This document shows, in pieces, positions 1 to 8,319 of a DNA stretch of 58,750 nt. Origin of the DNA: Spirochaetota bacterium (GTDB lineage Bacteria > Spirochaetota > UBA4802 > JAFGDQ01). The notes below the pieces were generated by a model. That model did not search any database and was not told the DNA's origin. It saw only the letters and a list, made by a program, of their open reading frames with translations. Position 1 is the first letter of the stretch. Each line of letters opens with the position of its first letter. A program made the position numbers and the translations under genes. The stretch lies in contig JAFGDQ010000116.1 of assembly GCA_016932015.1 (NCBI GenBank), positions 1-58,750 on the forward strand. The letters are read 5' to 3'.

Positions 1-71
1 AATTTTAAAAAATTTTGAATAAGAAAAGGGAATATTGTTTAAATTTAGGAAATGTACTCTTTATAAAGTAA

Positions 72-275
72 TTTTTAGAGGTTCCCAAGACAGAAAAAAG
101 CGGGGATCTGCTCGTTAATATTTCTTACCCTGAAGATGAATGGGTTTACTCCTTTATCCTTAGCTTCGGCGAGTATGTTGAAGTTATGGACCCTCCTCAT
201 ATCATAAAAATTATTCAGGAAAAATCAAAAAAAATTTCTGAAAAATATAAACATGACATAATGGTGTCACAGTAG
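72..275 (+). pseudogene. C-terminal remnant of a WYL/YafY-type transcriptional regulator
   Basis: An open frame without a start codon runs from just after an in-frame stop at 69-71 to a stop at 273-275. Its translation contains PEDEWVYSFILSFGEYVEV, then a helix rich in Lys/Glu. This matches the end of the C-terminal (WCX) extension of WYL-domain regulators of the YafY family, where a DEW..FILSFG..VEVL.P pattern is typical. The HTH and WYL core are missing, and the frame is blocked upstream, so this is a decayed gene rather than one cut by the window edge. It lies directly upstream of, and on the same strand as, the operon starting at 527, which an intact copy might have controlled. Assignment rests on my recognition of the pattern. 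The 250 bases that follow hold no gene I can support. Confidence 0.6.
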
Positions 276-526
276 CGGAATATATTATAAACAAATACTT
301 AATAAGAATAGCAGCCGGGACCGGTCTCTTCTACTTTATTTGTTACTCATAGTTTTCGTTATATTTGCTCCAGCTGGATAATTGTCTCTTTATTATTTTA
401 AAAAAGCCTGCTGTCTGAATCCATGCTGTTTTTTGCGGAACAAAGAAATAAAGAGATTCTTTAACTGTCCGTCCCCCTGTTATTCCTGCAAAGTATTTAT
501 CATAAAAACCAAAAGGAGGTTTTATA

Positions 527-760
527 ATGAATAATTACTGCAGCTCCTGCGGAATGGCGCTTGCCGGGGAGGAGGGTAAGGATTTTCGGGGAAATTTCTG
601 CATTTACTGTTCAGATGAAAACGGGAAATTATATCCTAAAGAGCTTGTTCAGAAAGGAATTGCCGAATGGCTGAGATCAATTTCACCTGAAAGCGGTTCA
701 GCAGATTTTATGAAAAGAGCGGAATATTATATGAAAGCAATGCCCTCATGGGCGGATTAA
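527..760 (+). CDS. Small zinc-ribbon protein
   Basis: A 77-residue protein with four cysteines in two CxxC knuckles (CSSC at residues 5-8, CIYC at 25-28), the pattern of the putative zinc-ribbon family zf-ribbon_2. The rest is helical and charged, with no catalytic motif. Members are often found beside WYL or AraC regulators and small membrane proteins, and the neighbourhood here fits. The start is secured by a near-perfect Shine-Dalgarno, AAGGAGG, nine bases upstream. It is the first gene of a three-gene operon with short gaps (21 and 40 nt). The biological role is unknown; zinc binding is inferred from the cysteines. Confidence 0.8.
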   Translation: MNNYCSSCGMALAGEEGKDFRGNFCIYCSDENGKLYPKELVQKGIAEWLRSISPESGSADFMKRAEYYMKAMPSWAD

Positions 761-781
761 AACAAAAAGGGGAGGTCAATT

Positions 782-1153
782 ATGAACAAAGCTAAACGAC
801 TAATTACAGCAACAATCTTTGGAGTGGCTTTCGGATTTGTATGTTTCGGGCTGGCATCAAGCGGCCCTGACAAACTGCACTGGGCAATCGCAGTTCAGAT
901 AATTACAGGACGTACTTTGATAGGTTTCGCGATCGGAATAAGTACGTTGAAACTCGGCCACTGGTCAATTCACGGGCTTGTTATGGGAATGATTTTCAGC
1001 ATACCCATGGCATTCAGCGGATTAATGGCGCCGGAAAATCCTGAGTTCAGCACTGCAAGCATGTTTGCATGGACAGTTGTTCTTGGAATGATATACGGCC
1101 TGTTTATTGAGCTGTTTACGTCTGTTGTGTTTAAAGCAAAAAGAAGCGCTTAA
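782..1153 (+). CDS. Small four-helix inner-membrane protein
   Basis: A 123-residue, strongly hydrophobic protein with about four predicted transmembrane segments (residues roughly 7-27, 37-57, 62-84 and 92-117). Glycines are frequent in the helices and there are no obvious catalytic or metal-binding residues. It starts after a GGGGAGG ribosome binding site and sits between the zinc-ribbon gene and the DUF3795 gene in one operon. I do not recognise a named family; proteins of this size and context are usually annotated as hypothetical membrane proteins. Function unknown. Confidence 0.75.
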   Translation: MNKAKRLITATIFGVAFGFVCFGLASSGPDKLHWAIAVQIITGRTLIGFAIGISTLKLGHWSIHGLVMGMIFSIPMAFSGLMAPENPEFSTASMFAWTVVLGMIYGLFIELFTSVVFKAKRSA

Positions 1154-1193
1154 AAATTAAACTTTAACAATCAAAGAAGAGAGGTATTTTATT

Positions 1194-1544
1194 ATGAGAG
1201 AAGCAAGCCTTGATTCAGGTCTGGTGGCTTATTGCGGTTTGTACTGCGGATCCTGCAGGGCGTATCTGAACGAAAAATGTCCGGGATGCGCGGAGAACAC
1301 AAGGGCAGGGTGGTGCAAACTGCGCGCGTGCTGTATTGACAACGGTTACAAAAGCTGCGCTGAATGCGTCGAGTTTCCGGATGTTGATGACTGTAAAAAA
1401 TTTAATAACATAATTTCAAAGATATTCGCGTTTATATTCAAATCAAACCGGAAAGCATGTATTGACCAGATTCGCAATAAGGGCATAGATGCGCATGCAC
1501 AGATTATGTTTGACTTGAAAAAACACACATTAAGCCGGAAATAG
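1194..1544 (+). CDS. DUF3795 cysteine-rich protein
   Basis: A 116-residue protein whose first two thirds carry the cysteine pattern of DUF3795: YCGLYCGSC, then CPGC, then WCKLRACC, then SCAEC, followed by a FPDVDDCKKF segment. The density of cysteines suggests a metal or FeS site, but none has been assigned for the family as far as I know. The C-terminal part is basic and helical. It is the last gene of the operon begun at 527, with GAGAGG upstream of the start and a strong hairpin terminator 90 nt after the stop. Function is unknown; the family call is from the cysteine spacing. Confidence 0.8.
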   Translation: MREASLDSGLVAYCGLYCGSCRAYLNEKCPGCAENTRAGWCKLRACCIDNGYKSCAECVEFPDVDDCKKFNNIISKIFAFIFKSNRKACIDQIRNKGIDAHAQIMFDLKKHTLSRK

Positions 1545-1630
1545 ATAATCAGGAGGCGTTTTTAAGAACTGACTTTTTCAAAGAATATTTCAAAAATTTA
1601 TTGAAACAGGCATTAAAGACAATTAATATA

Positions 1631-1663
1631 AAAAGCTTCGCTTAAAACAAAGCGAAGCTTTTT
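1631..1663 (+). terminator. Rho-independent terminator after the DUF3795 operon
   Basis: A 12-bp stem, AAAAGCTTCGCT pairing with AGCGAAGCTTTT, has an 8-nt loop and a T-rich tail. It is symmetrical enough to work in both directions, and the minus-strand lipoprotein gene ends at 1783, so it may serve both sides. Confidence 0.8.
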
Positions 1664-1782
1664 ATTAAGGAATCAGTTTATATTATATTTCTGGGAAAGC
1701 TGTATTCTGAATATCAATATTTGATATTCCCGGAGAAGATGAAAGATAAATTAATATGCTGTCAGGAATGCATATGTAAACG

Positions 1783-2169
1783 TCAATCGTTGTAACGGAC
1801 AATAGTTCCTTTTACATGTATAATATTAACAGTGCCGAGTATCCATATCCGGCGTTCATGCCATACTTTCATTTCTATAATATTGTCGCCGCCTGATGAG
1901 ATAATCCTGTTTTCAATAAGCTGATTTATGTCCGGTTCAGGTGTAACGGGAATAAACCAGAATAATGTAAAGCTGCTGTCCCGGAGTTCTGTTTCTTCGA
2001 TCTTTTTATAATCAGAATATGTTTCAGGTACAGGATGAGCTGACGGTTCTATACTTACTGCGTGGGTTTTTATGCTTACGCATCCGGCAGAGAACTGCAG
2101 CAGAAAAGCGGTCACAAGCAGAGAAACTGCAGCCGAAGGTTTAAGTATTTTTTTATGTAATTTAAGCAT
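1783..2169 (-). CDS. Small exported lipoprotein
   Basis: A 128-residue protein with a lipoprotein signal peptide: basic start, a hydrophobic stretch and lipobox FSAGC with Cys at about residue 30. The mature part contains a FTLFWFIPVTPEPDIN segment and a short beta-rich end (IIEMKVWHERRIWILGTV). The neighbour 2179..2535 shows a parallel architecture (ILGLWMLGKPDIQ..., then a C-terminal strand with EGEAVKF), so the two may be diverged paralogues resembling TRL-like small lipoproteins. They are separated by 9 nt and follow the TonB receptor gene on the same strand. Function unknown. Confidence 0.7.
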   Translation of the reverse strand: MLKLHKKILKPSAAVSLLVTAFLLQFSAGCVSIKTHAVSIEPSAHPVPETYSDYKKIEETELRDSSFTLFWFIPVTPEPDINQLIENRIISSGGDNIIEMKVWHERRIWILGTVNIIHVKGTIVRYND

Positions 2170-2178
2170 TCTGAGGCC

Positions 2179-2535
2179 TTATTTTTCGAATTTAACTGCT
2201 TCACCTTCAACAGTTACGCGTGTCAGCCCGAAGAATATCAGATAATAATCATCTTCATAGCATTTAATGTTAATTAATGCATCCGCATCTTTTTGCTGCT
2301 TTGCGTCATCTATAGCTGTCTGTATGTCTGGTTTACCGAGCATCCAAAGACCGAGAATTGACCATGTCATATTGCTTCTTCCTTTAACCTTGCCTTTGTT
2401 TTCGGATATTTTTTTATTATTTAACGGAGTATTGGATGATGTAAGGCAAACAGGCCTTGTTGAAAGACAGGAGGATGTGGCGATAATACATCCGGATAAT
2501 GCTGTTATAATAATTATTTTAAATATGTTACGCAT
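2179..2535 (-). CDS. Small exported lipoprotein, TRL-like
   Basis: A 118-residue protein with a signal peptide and several early cysteines; the likely lipobox is ATSSC at about residue 23. The mature domain has a glycine-leucine turn (SILGLWMLGKPDIQTAIDDA), an ALINIKCYED strand and a hydrophobic end (YLIFFGLTRVTVEG). This pattern resembles small lipoproteins of the TRL-like type. The start follows AAGGAG at 8-nt spacing. It lies 20 nt after the TonB receptor and just ahead of a second, similarly built lipoprotein, so all three are probably co-transcribed. The role is unknown; an envelope location is well supported. Confidence 0.7.
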   Translation of the reverse strand: MRNIFKIIIITALSGCIIATSSCLSTRPVCLTSSNTPLNNKKISENKGKVKGRSNMTWSILGLWMLGKPDIQTAIDDAKQQKDADALINIKCYEDDYYLIFFGLTRVTVEGEAVKFEK

Positions 2536-2555
2536 AAATCATACTCCTTAAAATA

Positions 2556-4997
2556 CTAAAATTTAACTTCAACACCGAAATTAGGCAGGAAAGAAAATCC
2601 TTCCTCTTCAATATTTTCAGGGTTGCTGCCTTCTTCATAAGGCCTGTCATAATACCATTTATGTTCATTCACTGCTTTTGTATAAAGAACATTGATGCCT
2701 TCAACATACCAGCTGATTTCTCCCCATGAATGTTTGATCCTGTATGTATAGCGGACATCCAGCCTGTAGTACGGAGGAAAATGCGCGGAATTTCGTTCTC
2801 CGGTATAGGGTATATATCTGCCCGGGACATTCGGGTCTTCTGCCGGTTCTCCATATGCTTCTCCTAACGGCTCCCTGTAAGGTGTATATGGGAATGAAGT
2901 ATAGAACTGAAATCTTGTGCTTACTGTATTATTTCCGAATTTATAACCGCTTACAATTTTCAAACAATGCTGTTGTTCGTAACCGGAAGTAGTCCACTGA
3001 TCTCCGTAGGGGTCTCCGATATAACCCTGATTTATACCTCTATAAAATTCATCTGTAGGCAGTCCTGTTTTAACTTTTGAACGGGTGTACGTATAACTCA
3101 TCCAGCCGAAAAGTCCATTGGTATTATCTTTTATATTTTTTCGAAGCATGATTTCAAAGCCGTAGGTTTTCATCTTTCCCGAGCTTATTCCCTGCTGGAA
3201 GGTTCCGTCCGGTTCGTAGTGAGGATAAGCCACAGGTTTGTCATAAAAGTAATTGTAAAAACCTTCAAGTTTCAGGGAATAAAGGCCGTACTTTTGCTCC
3301 CCGCCAAATACTGAATGCCATGCTTTTTCCGGTTCTACGTTCTCGCTCATTTTTGAAACATCCGGATTACTGTTAAAGATAAAAGGATTGGTCTGGAAAA
3401 AGTATGTGTAATGTCCTCCTGCTGTATGAATTGTTGTATCTGTAGGAAATTTGTAGCTCATCATGATCCTGGGGTCCCGTGTAAATTCATTCATTCTCCG
3501 CAGATATTCCGAACGGAATCCTGGAACTGCAGAAAATCCGTAATAGGTAAATTTGTTTTCAACATATCCGCCGTAGAGATGATTCTTGATCTTTTCGTCC
3601 AGAGGATATACCACAAAAAGATTTTCATCTGAAAGATTGAAAGAATCAATAGCTCCTGACGGGAGAAGGGCTTTTCCTGTTGCAGTGAAATAGTAGAATG
3701 TATATTCGAGCGCTCCCCGGAGTTCCGCATGCCCGTTCAGCCATTTTATTTTAGCTTTGTCTTTCAGGCCGAAGACCCATGGTTTATAATGTGAGTTCAG
3801 ATCTTTTGCCCAGGACGCTACACCTTCCGAGCCGAAATTTATATAAGTGTATGTATCGGGCAGACTGCTGAAATAAATAATTCTGTTGTTTAAATCGCGC
3901 GAAAACTGCGAGTCAAAATATAAGCCCTGATTATGCGACATGGTTTCAGATTTAAAGGAAGCGTCCTGCAGCAGCGGGTCATCGCCCTCTTCAAGCATAT
4001 CATCGTCAACAAGAAACCGTATAAAATCCTTGTGTCCGAACAGAAGTACTGATGCTGAATGCACGTTGCTGAATTTATATTTTGCCTTAAACTGATAATC
4101 CCAGTATTCGGGGGAAAAATTCGTTTCATCTCCTGTTATTAACTCCGCGGCCATAATTCCGAGCGCGATATACCCGTAGCGGCCTGATGCAATTACATAG
4201 CCTGCGTTTTCTGTCTCTGTTTCATGTCCGGTAATCTCAAGAGGGTTGTCAAAGATTAAGCTGCCGTATTTATCCTTTAATATCGGGGCTTTTACGAGAA
4301 CAGAAGCGGACAGTAAGCTTAAATCAGTATACCCTCCGAATTCATTTACTTCGTCTAAAGTTGTAATACTGATTATTGCGGAGGTTGCGGAACCGAATTC
4401 CGCGGGAAACGCAGAAGCGTATACGTCAATCTCGCTCATAAGGTTTGTGTTAATAACCGAATGGAGGCCGCCGAAATGCATAGGATCGTTTATCGGGATG
4501 TCGTCAATGAAATAGTTGTTTGTTGCAAGGTCAGCTCCGCGAATTACAAGCGGCCCGAATATCCCCCCTCCTGCCCTGATGATTCCGGGCAATGCGGTAA
4601 GAGCGTTTATTGAATCGCCGAAAGAGGCCGGAACCTCCTTCAGGTCGCCGGCTGTCATTGTGTGGCGGGAGACTTCCTGAATATTTTTTTTCTTACGCTC
4701 TCCTGCTTTGGTGCCTTTAATGATTACAGGCCTTAATTCAATCTCATCACGTCCTGTTGAAGGAGTTGTAAAGGATTCATCTTCATTATTTTCGGAAACC
4801 TGTTTTTTATCTTTATTTCCCGTTATTTCCTGATTTACAGTTTCATCAGGATTCTCAACTGTCAGGGAATATGAAGAAGTATATACAGCTGAAATAAAAA
4901 TAAATGAAAATAAAATGATAGAAATAGTCATTAATAGATTACGGCTGTTTGTCCCGTTCTTTGGAAAATATGTGTTTAGTAATTTTTTCATTGTCAT
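2556..4997 (-). CDS. TonB-dependent outer-membrane receptor
   Basis: An 813-residue protein. After an N-terminal hydrophobic export signal and a low-complexity linker comes a plug domain (about residues 100-215) with the typical sequence of receptor plugs: a TonB-box-like PVIIKGTK, ALPGIIRAGG, VIRGADLATNNYFIDDIPI and FPAEFGSATSAIISI. The remainder is a beta-barrel rich in aromatic residues and ends in Phe (EVKF), as expected for BAM insertion. It transports an unknown ligand; no TonB, ExbB or ExbD gene is in the window. Two ATG codons, at 4997 and 4991, are possible starts and neither has a clear Shine-Dalgarno. Two small lipoprotein genes follow on the same strand. Confidence 0.9.
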   Translation of the reverse strand: MTMKKLLNTYFPKNGTNSRNLLMTISIILFSFIFISAVYTSSYSLTVENPDETVNQEITGNKDKKQVSENNEDESFTTPSTGRDEIELRPVIIKGTKAGERKKKNIQEVSRHTMTAGDLKEVPASFGDSINALTALPGIIRAGGGIFGPLVIRGADLATNNYFIDDIPINDPMHFGGLHSVINTNLMSEIDVYASAFPAEFGSATSAIISITTLDEVNEFGGYTDLSLLSASVLVKAPILKDKYGSLIFDNPLEITGHETETENAGYVIASGRYGYIALGIMAAELITGDETNFSPEYWDYQFKAKYKFSNVHSASVLLFGHKDFIRFLVDDDMLEEGDDPLLQDASFKSETMSHNQGLYFDSQFSRDLNNRIIYFSSLPDTYTYINFGSEGVASWAKDLNSHYKPWVFGLKDKAKIKWLNGHAELRGALEYTFYYFTATGKALLPSGAIDSFNLSDENLFVVYPLDEKIKNHLYGGYVENKFTYYGFSAVPGFRSEYLRRMNEFTRDPRIMMSYKFPTDTTIHTAGGHYTYFFQTNPFIFNSNPDVSKMSENVEPEKAWHSVFGGEQKYGLYSLKLEGFYNYFYDKPVAYPHYEPDGTFQQGISSGKMKTYGFEIMLRKNIKDNTNGLFGWMSYTYTRSKVKTGLPTDEFYRGINQGYIGDPYGDQWTTSGYEQQHCLKIVSGYKFGNNTVSTRFQFYTSFPYTPYREPLGEAYGEPAEDPNVPGRYIPYTGERNSAHFPPYYRLDVRYTYRIKHSWGEISWYVEGINVLYTKAVNEHKWYYDRPYEEGSNPENIEEEGFSFLPNFGVEVKF

Positions 4998-5187
4998 AAA
5001 ATAATTTTATTATCAAGCAAGGGAAAATGGGAAGCAGATATTTACAAAAGAATATTAAAAATTTAGCAAATGATTTTTTTGTTTATAGTTTTTTATTTTA
5101 ACACAAATAGATACGGAAAATGTCACCTGAATTAAAAATTTTTATTATTATCTGACGGGATAAAAAATGAACTGAACCGGGAAGGCC

Positions 5188-7269
5188 TCAGTCTGTATGT
5201 GATTTTTTTAAATTCTCAGGGATTTTTTCAGGTGGAACAGGTTTGCTGAAATAATATCCCTGATAAAAATCGCACTCATTATTTTCAAGAAAATCAAGCT
5301 GGTCTCTTTTCTCTATTCCTTCTGCTACCACTTTAAATCCCAGGTTATGCGCAAGGTCAATGATGGCTTTTGCTATTTTTATGGATTTTTTGTCAAAAGG
5401 AATACTTTCTACAAAAGATTTGTCTATTTTAAGGGTATCAATCGGATATTCCTTGAGTCTCCTTAGTGAAGAATATCCTGTTCCGAAATCATCAATGGAA
5501 ACAGATATTCCCAGCTTATTCAGCTTATTAATTTTTGCAATGCTGTCTTTCTCGTTTTCAGCAATTCCCGATTCCGTAAATTCCAGCTCAAGCCATTCAG
5601 GGGAAAGCCCGGTCAGTTCAAGTTCCCGTAAAATGTCATCAATAAAATCCGGCTGTTTAAGATGAAAAGCGGAAATGTTCACTGCAACTTTAACCGGATT
5701 CGATCCTGAGTCCTGCCATTTTTTGTTTTGTCTGCATGATTTCCTGAGGACTATATTTTCAATATCAACGATCATACCGTTTTTTTCCGCAATAGGAATG
5801 AATTCCATTGGAGGTACCATACCTCTTTTTTTTGACATCCATCTTATAAGGGATTCGAATCCGGTAATTTCCCCGCTATAATTAACTTTCGGCTGATAAT
5901 GGACAATAAAATCTTCGTTTACAACCGCATCTTTGAGTTCGTTGACTATTTCGAAGTTTCTGACAACTTCGGCATTCAGTTCCGCATCAAAAAAGTGATT
6001 TTTTATCCGGCGCTCTTTTGCCATATCCATTGCTATTTCAGCGTTTTTTATAAGCGTTTCCGCTGTATCTCCGTCATCAGGATAAAGTGATACTCCCGTT
6101 GTCGCGGATAATGAAAACTGTATGTCCTTTGCGGTAAAATTCCGGGAAAAGACGCTTTGTATTTTATTGATCAGAATATAGATATCGTCTTTTGAGGCCA
6201 GATCCGAGAAAAGTATGCAGAATTTATCTCCGTCATATCTTGATACTGTATCATTTTTAAATACAATATTTTTAAGTCTTGAAGCAATCTGCATGAGAAG
6301 GGAATTACCTGTCTGAGGATTATAAACATTATTGATATTTTTAAATTTATCGAGCCCGATAAAAATAATTGAGAAGATATCGTTTTTATTTCGCTTTTCA
6401 GCTTTCAGGATTTCATTCTGAACATGATAATTAAACAGTTCTTTATTCGGCAGTTTAGTCAGCTGGTCGTAATAAATTAAATCATTTATGCGGTCTTCCG
6501 CTTCTTTTCTTCTTGTGATATCAAAAAAAATGACTTCAATTTTGTCCTTATCCTCAAGTATTTTAATTGAGCAAAGACACCATAACAGCGATTCGTCTTT
6601 TCTTCTGATCTGCAATTCCTTATTTAAAATTTCTTTTTTATCTCTTAGTTCATATATTATTTTTTTTGCGGTTTCAGATGATATTATTTTATTCCATTTT
6701 TTCCGGTTTTTATTAATCTCATTTGCGTTTTTATATCCGAGAATTTTAAGCCCGAATCCATTTACAGAGAGTACTGTATTATTGCTGAGCTTAATTGAAA
6801 GTATGCCTACAAGAGCATTTTCATACAGAGATTTGTAGCTGCTTTCAATTTCTATCAGGGCATTTTCAGCAAGCATCAGTTTTTTTTCGGTTGGTATATC
6901 ATTTAAAACTTTTTTTATGATATCCGGAAGCTGGTCAAGAAAAGCTGAATCCTTGACAATATAATCTCTGGCTCCGAGTTTCATAAATTTAACCGCAGTA
7001 TTCACATCAGAGTAGCCTGTCATAATTATGAACAAAATGTCAGGTGAGGGAATTTTTGAAACAAATTCTTCGGCTGAAATATCAGGAAGCTTGTAATCGA
7101 GCAGTACAAGCGCTTTTTGAAAATCCGCTAATTTTGAAAGCGCGTCTTTTCCGTAAGTCGTACTTACGGTTTTGTACTTAAGCTCTGATATTCTGAATGT
7201 AATTAATTCATTAAGATCTTTATCGTCTTCAACAATGAATATTACAGGCTGATTATTTATGTCATTCAT
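5188..7269 (-). CDS. Response regulator with REC-PAS-GGDEF-EAL domains
   Basis: A 693-residue c-di-GMP signalling protein. The receiver domain (about 1-125) has the acidic pair EDD, phospho-acceptor Asp58 in LLDYKLPD, the MTGY threonine and a switch Lys. A PAS domain follows (about 150-265), then a GGDEF domain whose active-site loop reads DGDKF instead of GGDEF, suggesting no cyclase activity. The EAL domain has ESL in place of EAL, but the downstream catalytic motifs are intact (VNISAFHLKQPDF, EFTES, DDFGTGYSSL, LKIDKSF, VVAEGIE, QGYYFSKP). The likely net activity is c-di-GMP hydrolysis controlled by phosphorylation and PAS sensing. No partner kinase is adjacent. Start is at or 4 nt after 7269 (two ATGs). 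Confidence 0.9.
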   Translation of the reverse strand: MNDINNQPVIFIVEDDKDLNELITFRISELKYKTVSTTYGKDALSKLADFQKALVLLDYKLPDISAEEFVSKIPSPDILFIIMTGYSDVNTAVKFMKLGARDYIVKDSAFLDQLPDIIKKVLNDIPTEKKLMLAENALIEIESSYKSLYENALVGILSIKLSNNTVLSVNGFGLKILGYKNANEINKNRKKWNKIISSETAKKIIYELRDKKEILNKELQIRRKDESLLWCLCSIKILEDKDKIEVIFFDITRRKEAEDRINDLIYYDQLTKLPNKELFNYHVQNEILKAEKRNKNDIFSIIFIGLDKFKNINNVYNPQTGNSLLMQIASRLKNIVFKNDTVSRYDGDKFCILFSDLASKDDIYILINKIQSVFSRNFTAKDIQFSLSATTGVSLYPDDGDTAETLIKNAEIAMDMAKERRIKNHFFDAELNAEVVRNFEIVNELKDAVVNEDFIVHYQPKVNYSGEITGFESLIRWMSKKRGMVPPMEFIPIAEKNGMIVDIENIVLRKSCRQNKKWQDSGSNPVKVAVNISAFHLKQPDFIDDILRELELTGLSPEWLELEFTESGIAENEKDSIAKINKLNKLGISVSIDDFGTGYSSLRRLKEYPIDTLKIDKSFVESIPFDKKSIKIAKAIIDLAHNLGFKVVAEGIEKRDQLDFLENNECDFYQGYYFSKPVPPEKIPENLKKSHTD

Positions 7270-7408
7270 GCCAAATCTTTTAATAGAATAGTATCAGAAA
7301 ATTTTCGGAATGTCCCTGTTGCCGGAATTTCAGAAAAATATACGTATTATAACAGAAGCGTTATACGCTGTAAAGTGTAATAAATAATATTAAATGTTAA
7401 GGGTAAAG

Positions 7409-7576
7409 TCAAGAAAACAAATTTACCGTGTCCGTATCAAAAAACAGTACCGCGAAAAGAAGAATATTTCCTGTAAGTATACTCCAGTGCGTATATCTGG
7501 AATATTCATCAAGAAAGGTCTGAATAATGACCGGAATGACTGCTGTTATTATAAAGTTTTCCCGGAATTTTTTCAT
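7409..7576 (-). CDS. Possible small membrane protein (55 aa)
   Basis: A 55-codon frame with an AGGAAA ribosome binding site 6 nt before the ATG. It encodes two hydrophobic stretches separated by DEYSRYTHW, plausibly a two-helix membrane protein. It lies downstream, on the same strand, of the channel and cyclic-nucleotide-binding genes. A 31-codon frame at 7626..7721 on the same strand (starts MRRELPRLDKR) lies between and may also be translated, or both may be pieces of a decayed gene. Otherwise the 525-nt stretch 7270-7794 contains nothing I can support. No family recognised. Confidence 0.4.
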   Translation of the reverse strand: MKKFRENFIITAVIPVIIQTFLDEYSRYTHWSILTGNILLFAVLFFDTDTVNLFS

Positions 7577-7794
7577 AATAATTTCCTAACGGTTATTGTC
7601 TCAGGAAATCGGGAAAGTTCATCAATCATTCCTTTTCCAGAGCACCGGGCTGCTCTACGGGACTGGAAATTATCACAGGTTTTGCGGTTCTTTTATCAAG
7701 TCTGGGCAGTTCCCTGCGCATGATCTTTGTAAAGGATCTATTGCTTTAACCGGAGCGTGCGGCTGATCCGGACTGTAATTATTTACGGATAATT

Positions 7795-8319
7795 TTACCC
7801 GCCTCCCGCGATTTCTTCAACAAGCGCGGAAAAGAGTGTAATTACATCCGTATTTGTTTTTCTGAGCATGGCGCTTATCTGTCTGGCAATTGCCCTTGTT
7901 ATGTTCAGTCCAATTTCCGGGTTTTTGTCTCCGAACCGGATGAATGTCTCCCTTTTTATTACCAGGCACTCACAGTCTGTTTTCGCGATAGCAGTTGCGG
8001 ATCTCCTGTCATTGTCGATCAACGCGAATTCGCCGACATATACTCCGCCTGTGTCCGAGTCAAGAGTAACTATTGTATAAGGTTCATTCTGAAGGGTCTG
8101 TTTTACTATTTCAATCTGCCCGGAAAGGAAAATAAACAATTCGTCGCCGTATTCTCCTTCTTTTATTATTGCAGCGCCTTTTTTAAATTTTTGTCTTGAG
8201 CACAGGCTTGCAATACTGCTCATTACGGCATTATCCTTTGAGTACATTTCAAAGAATTTTACTTCCCGGAGCTTTTTTAAAATTTCAGGTTTTAAGCTGC
8301 TGTTTTCAGACTGTAACAT
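7795..8319 (-). CDS. Cyclic-nucleotide-binding domain protein
   Basis: A 174-residue protein that is essentially one Crp-type cNMP-binding beta-roll: [28 protein letters not shown], then the phosphate-binding cassette [17 protein letters not shown] with the ligand-contacting Glu and Arg, then a C-terminal helical segment. There is no HTH domain, so it is not a Crp-type transcription factor. Its start overlaps the end of the K+ channel gene by 14 nt with a GGCGGAGC ribosome binding site, which implies translational coupling. It is best read as a separate ligand-binding subunit of that channel, by analogy with cyclic-nucleotide-gated bacterial channels where both parts sit in one polypeptide. 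That pairing is inference. Confidence 0.85.
   Translation of the reverse strand: MLQSENSSLKPEILKKLREVKFFEMYSKDNAVMSSIASLCSRQKFKKGAAIIKEGEYGDELFIFLSGQIEIVKQTLQNEPYTIVTLDSDTGGVYVGEFALIDNDRRSATAIAKTDCECLVIKRETFIRFGDKNPEIGLNITRAIARQISAMLRKTNTDVITLFSALVEEIAGGG

Noticed and set aside
7394..7723. Open frame of 109 codons on the plus strand
   Set aside because: No ribosome binding site, basic low-quality composition and no family pattern; the minus-strand frames in the same place have better signals.
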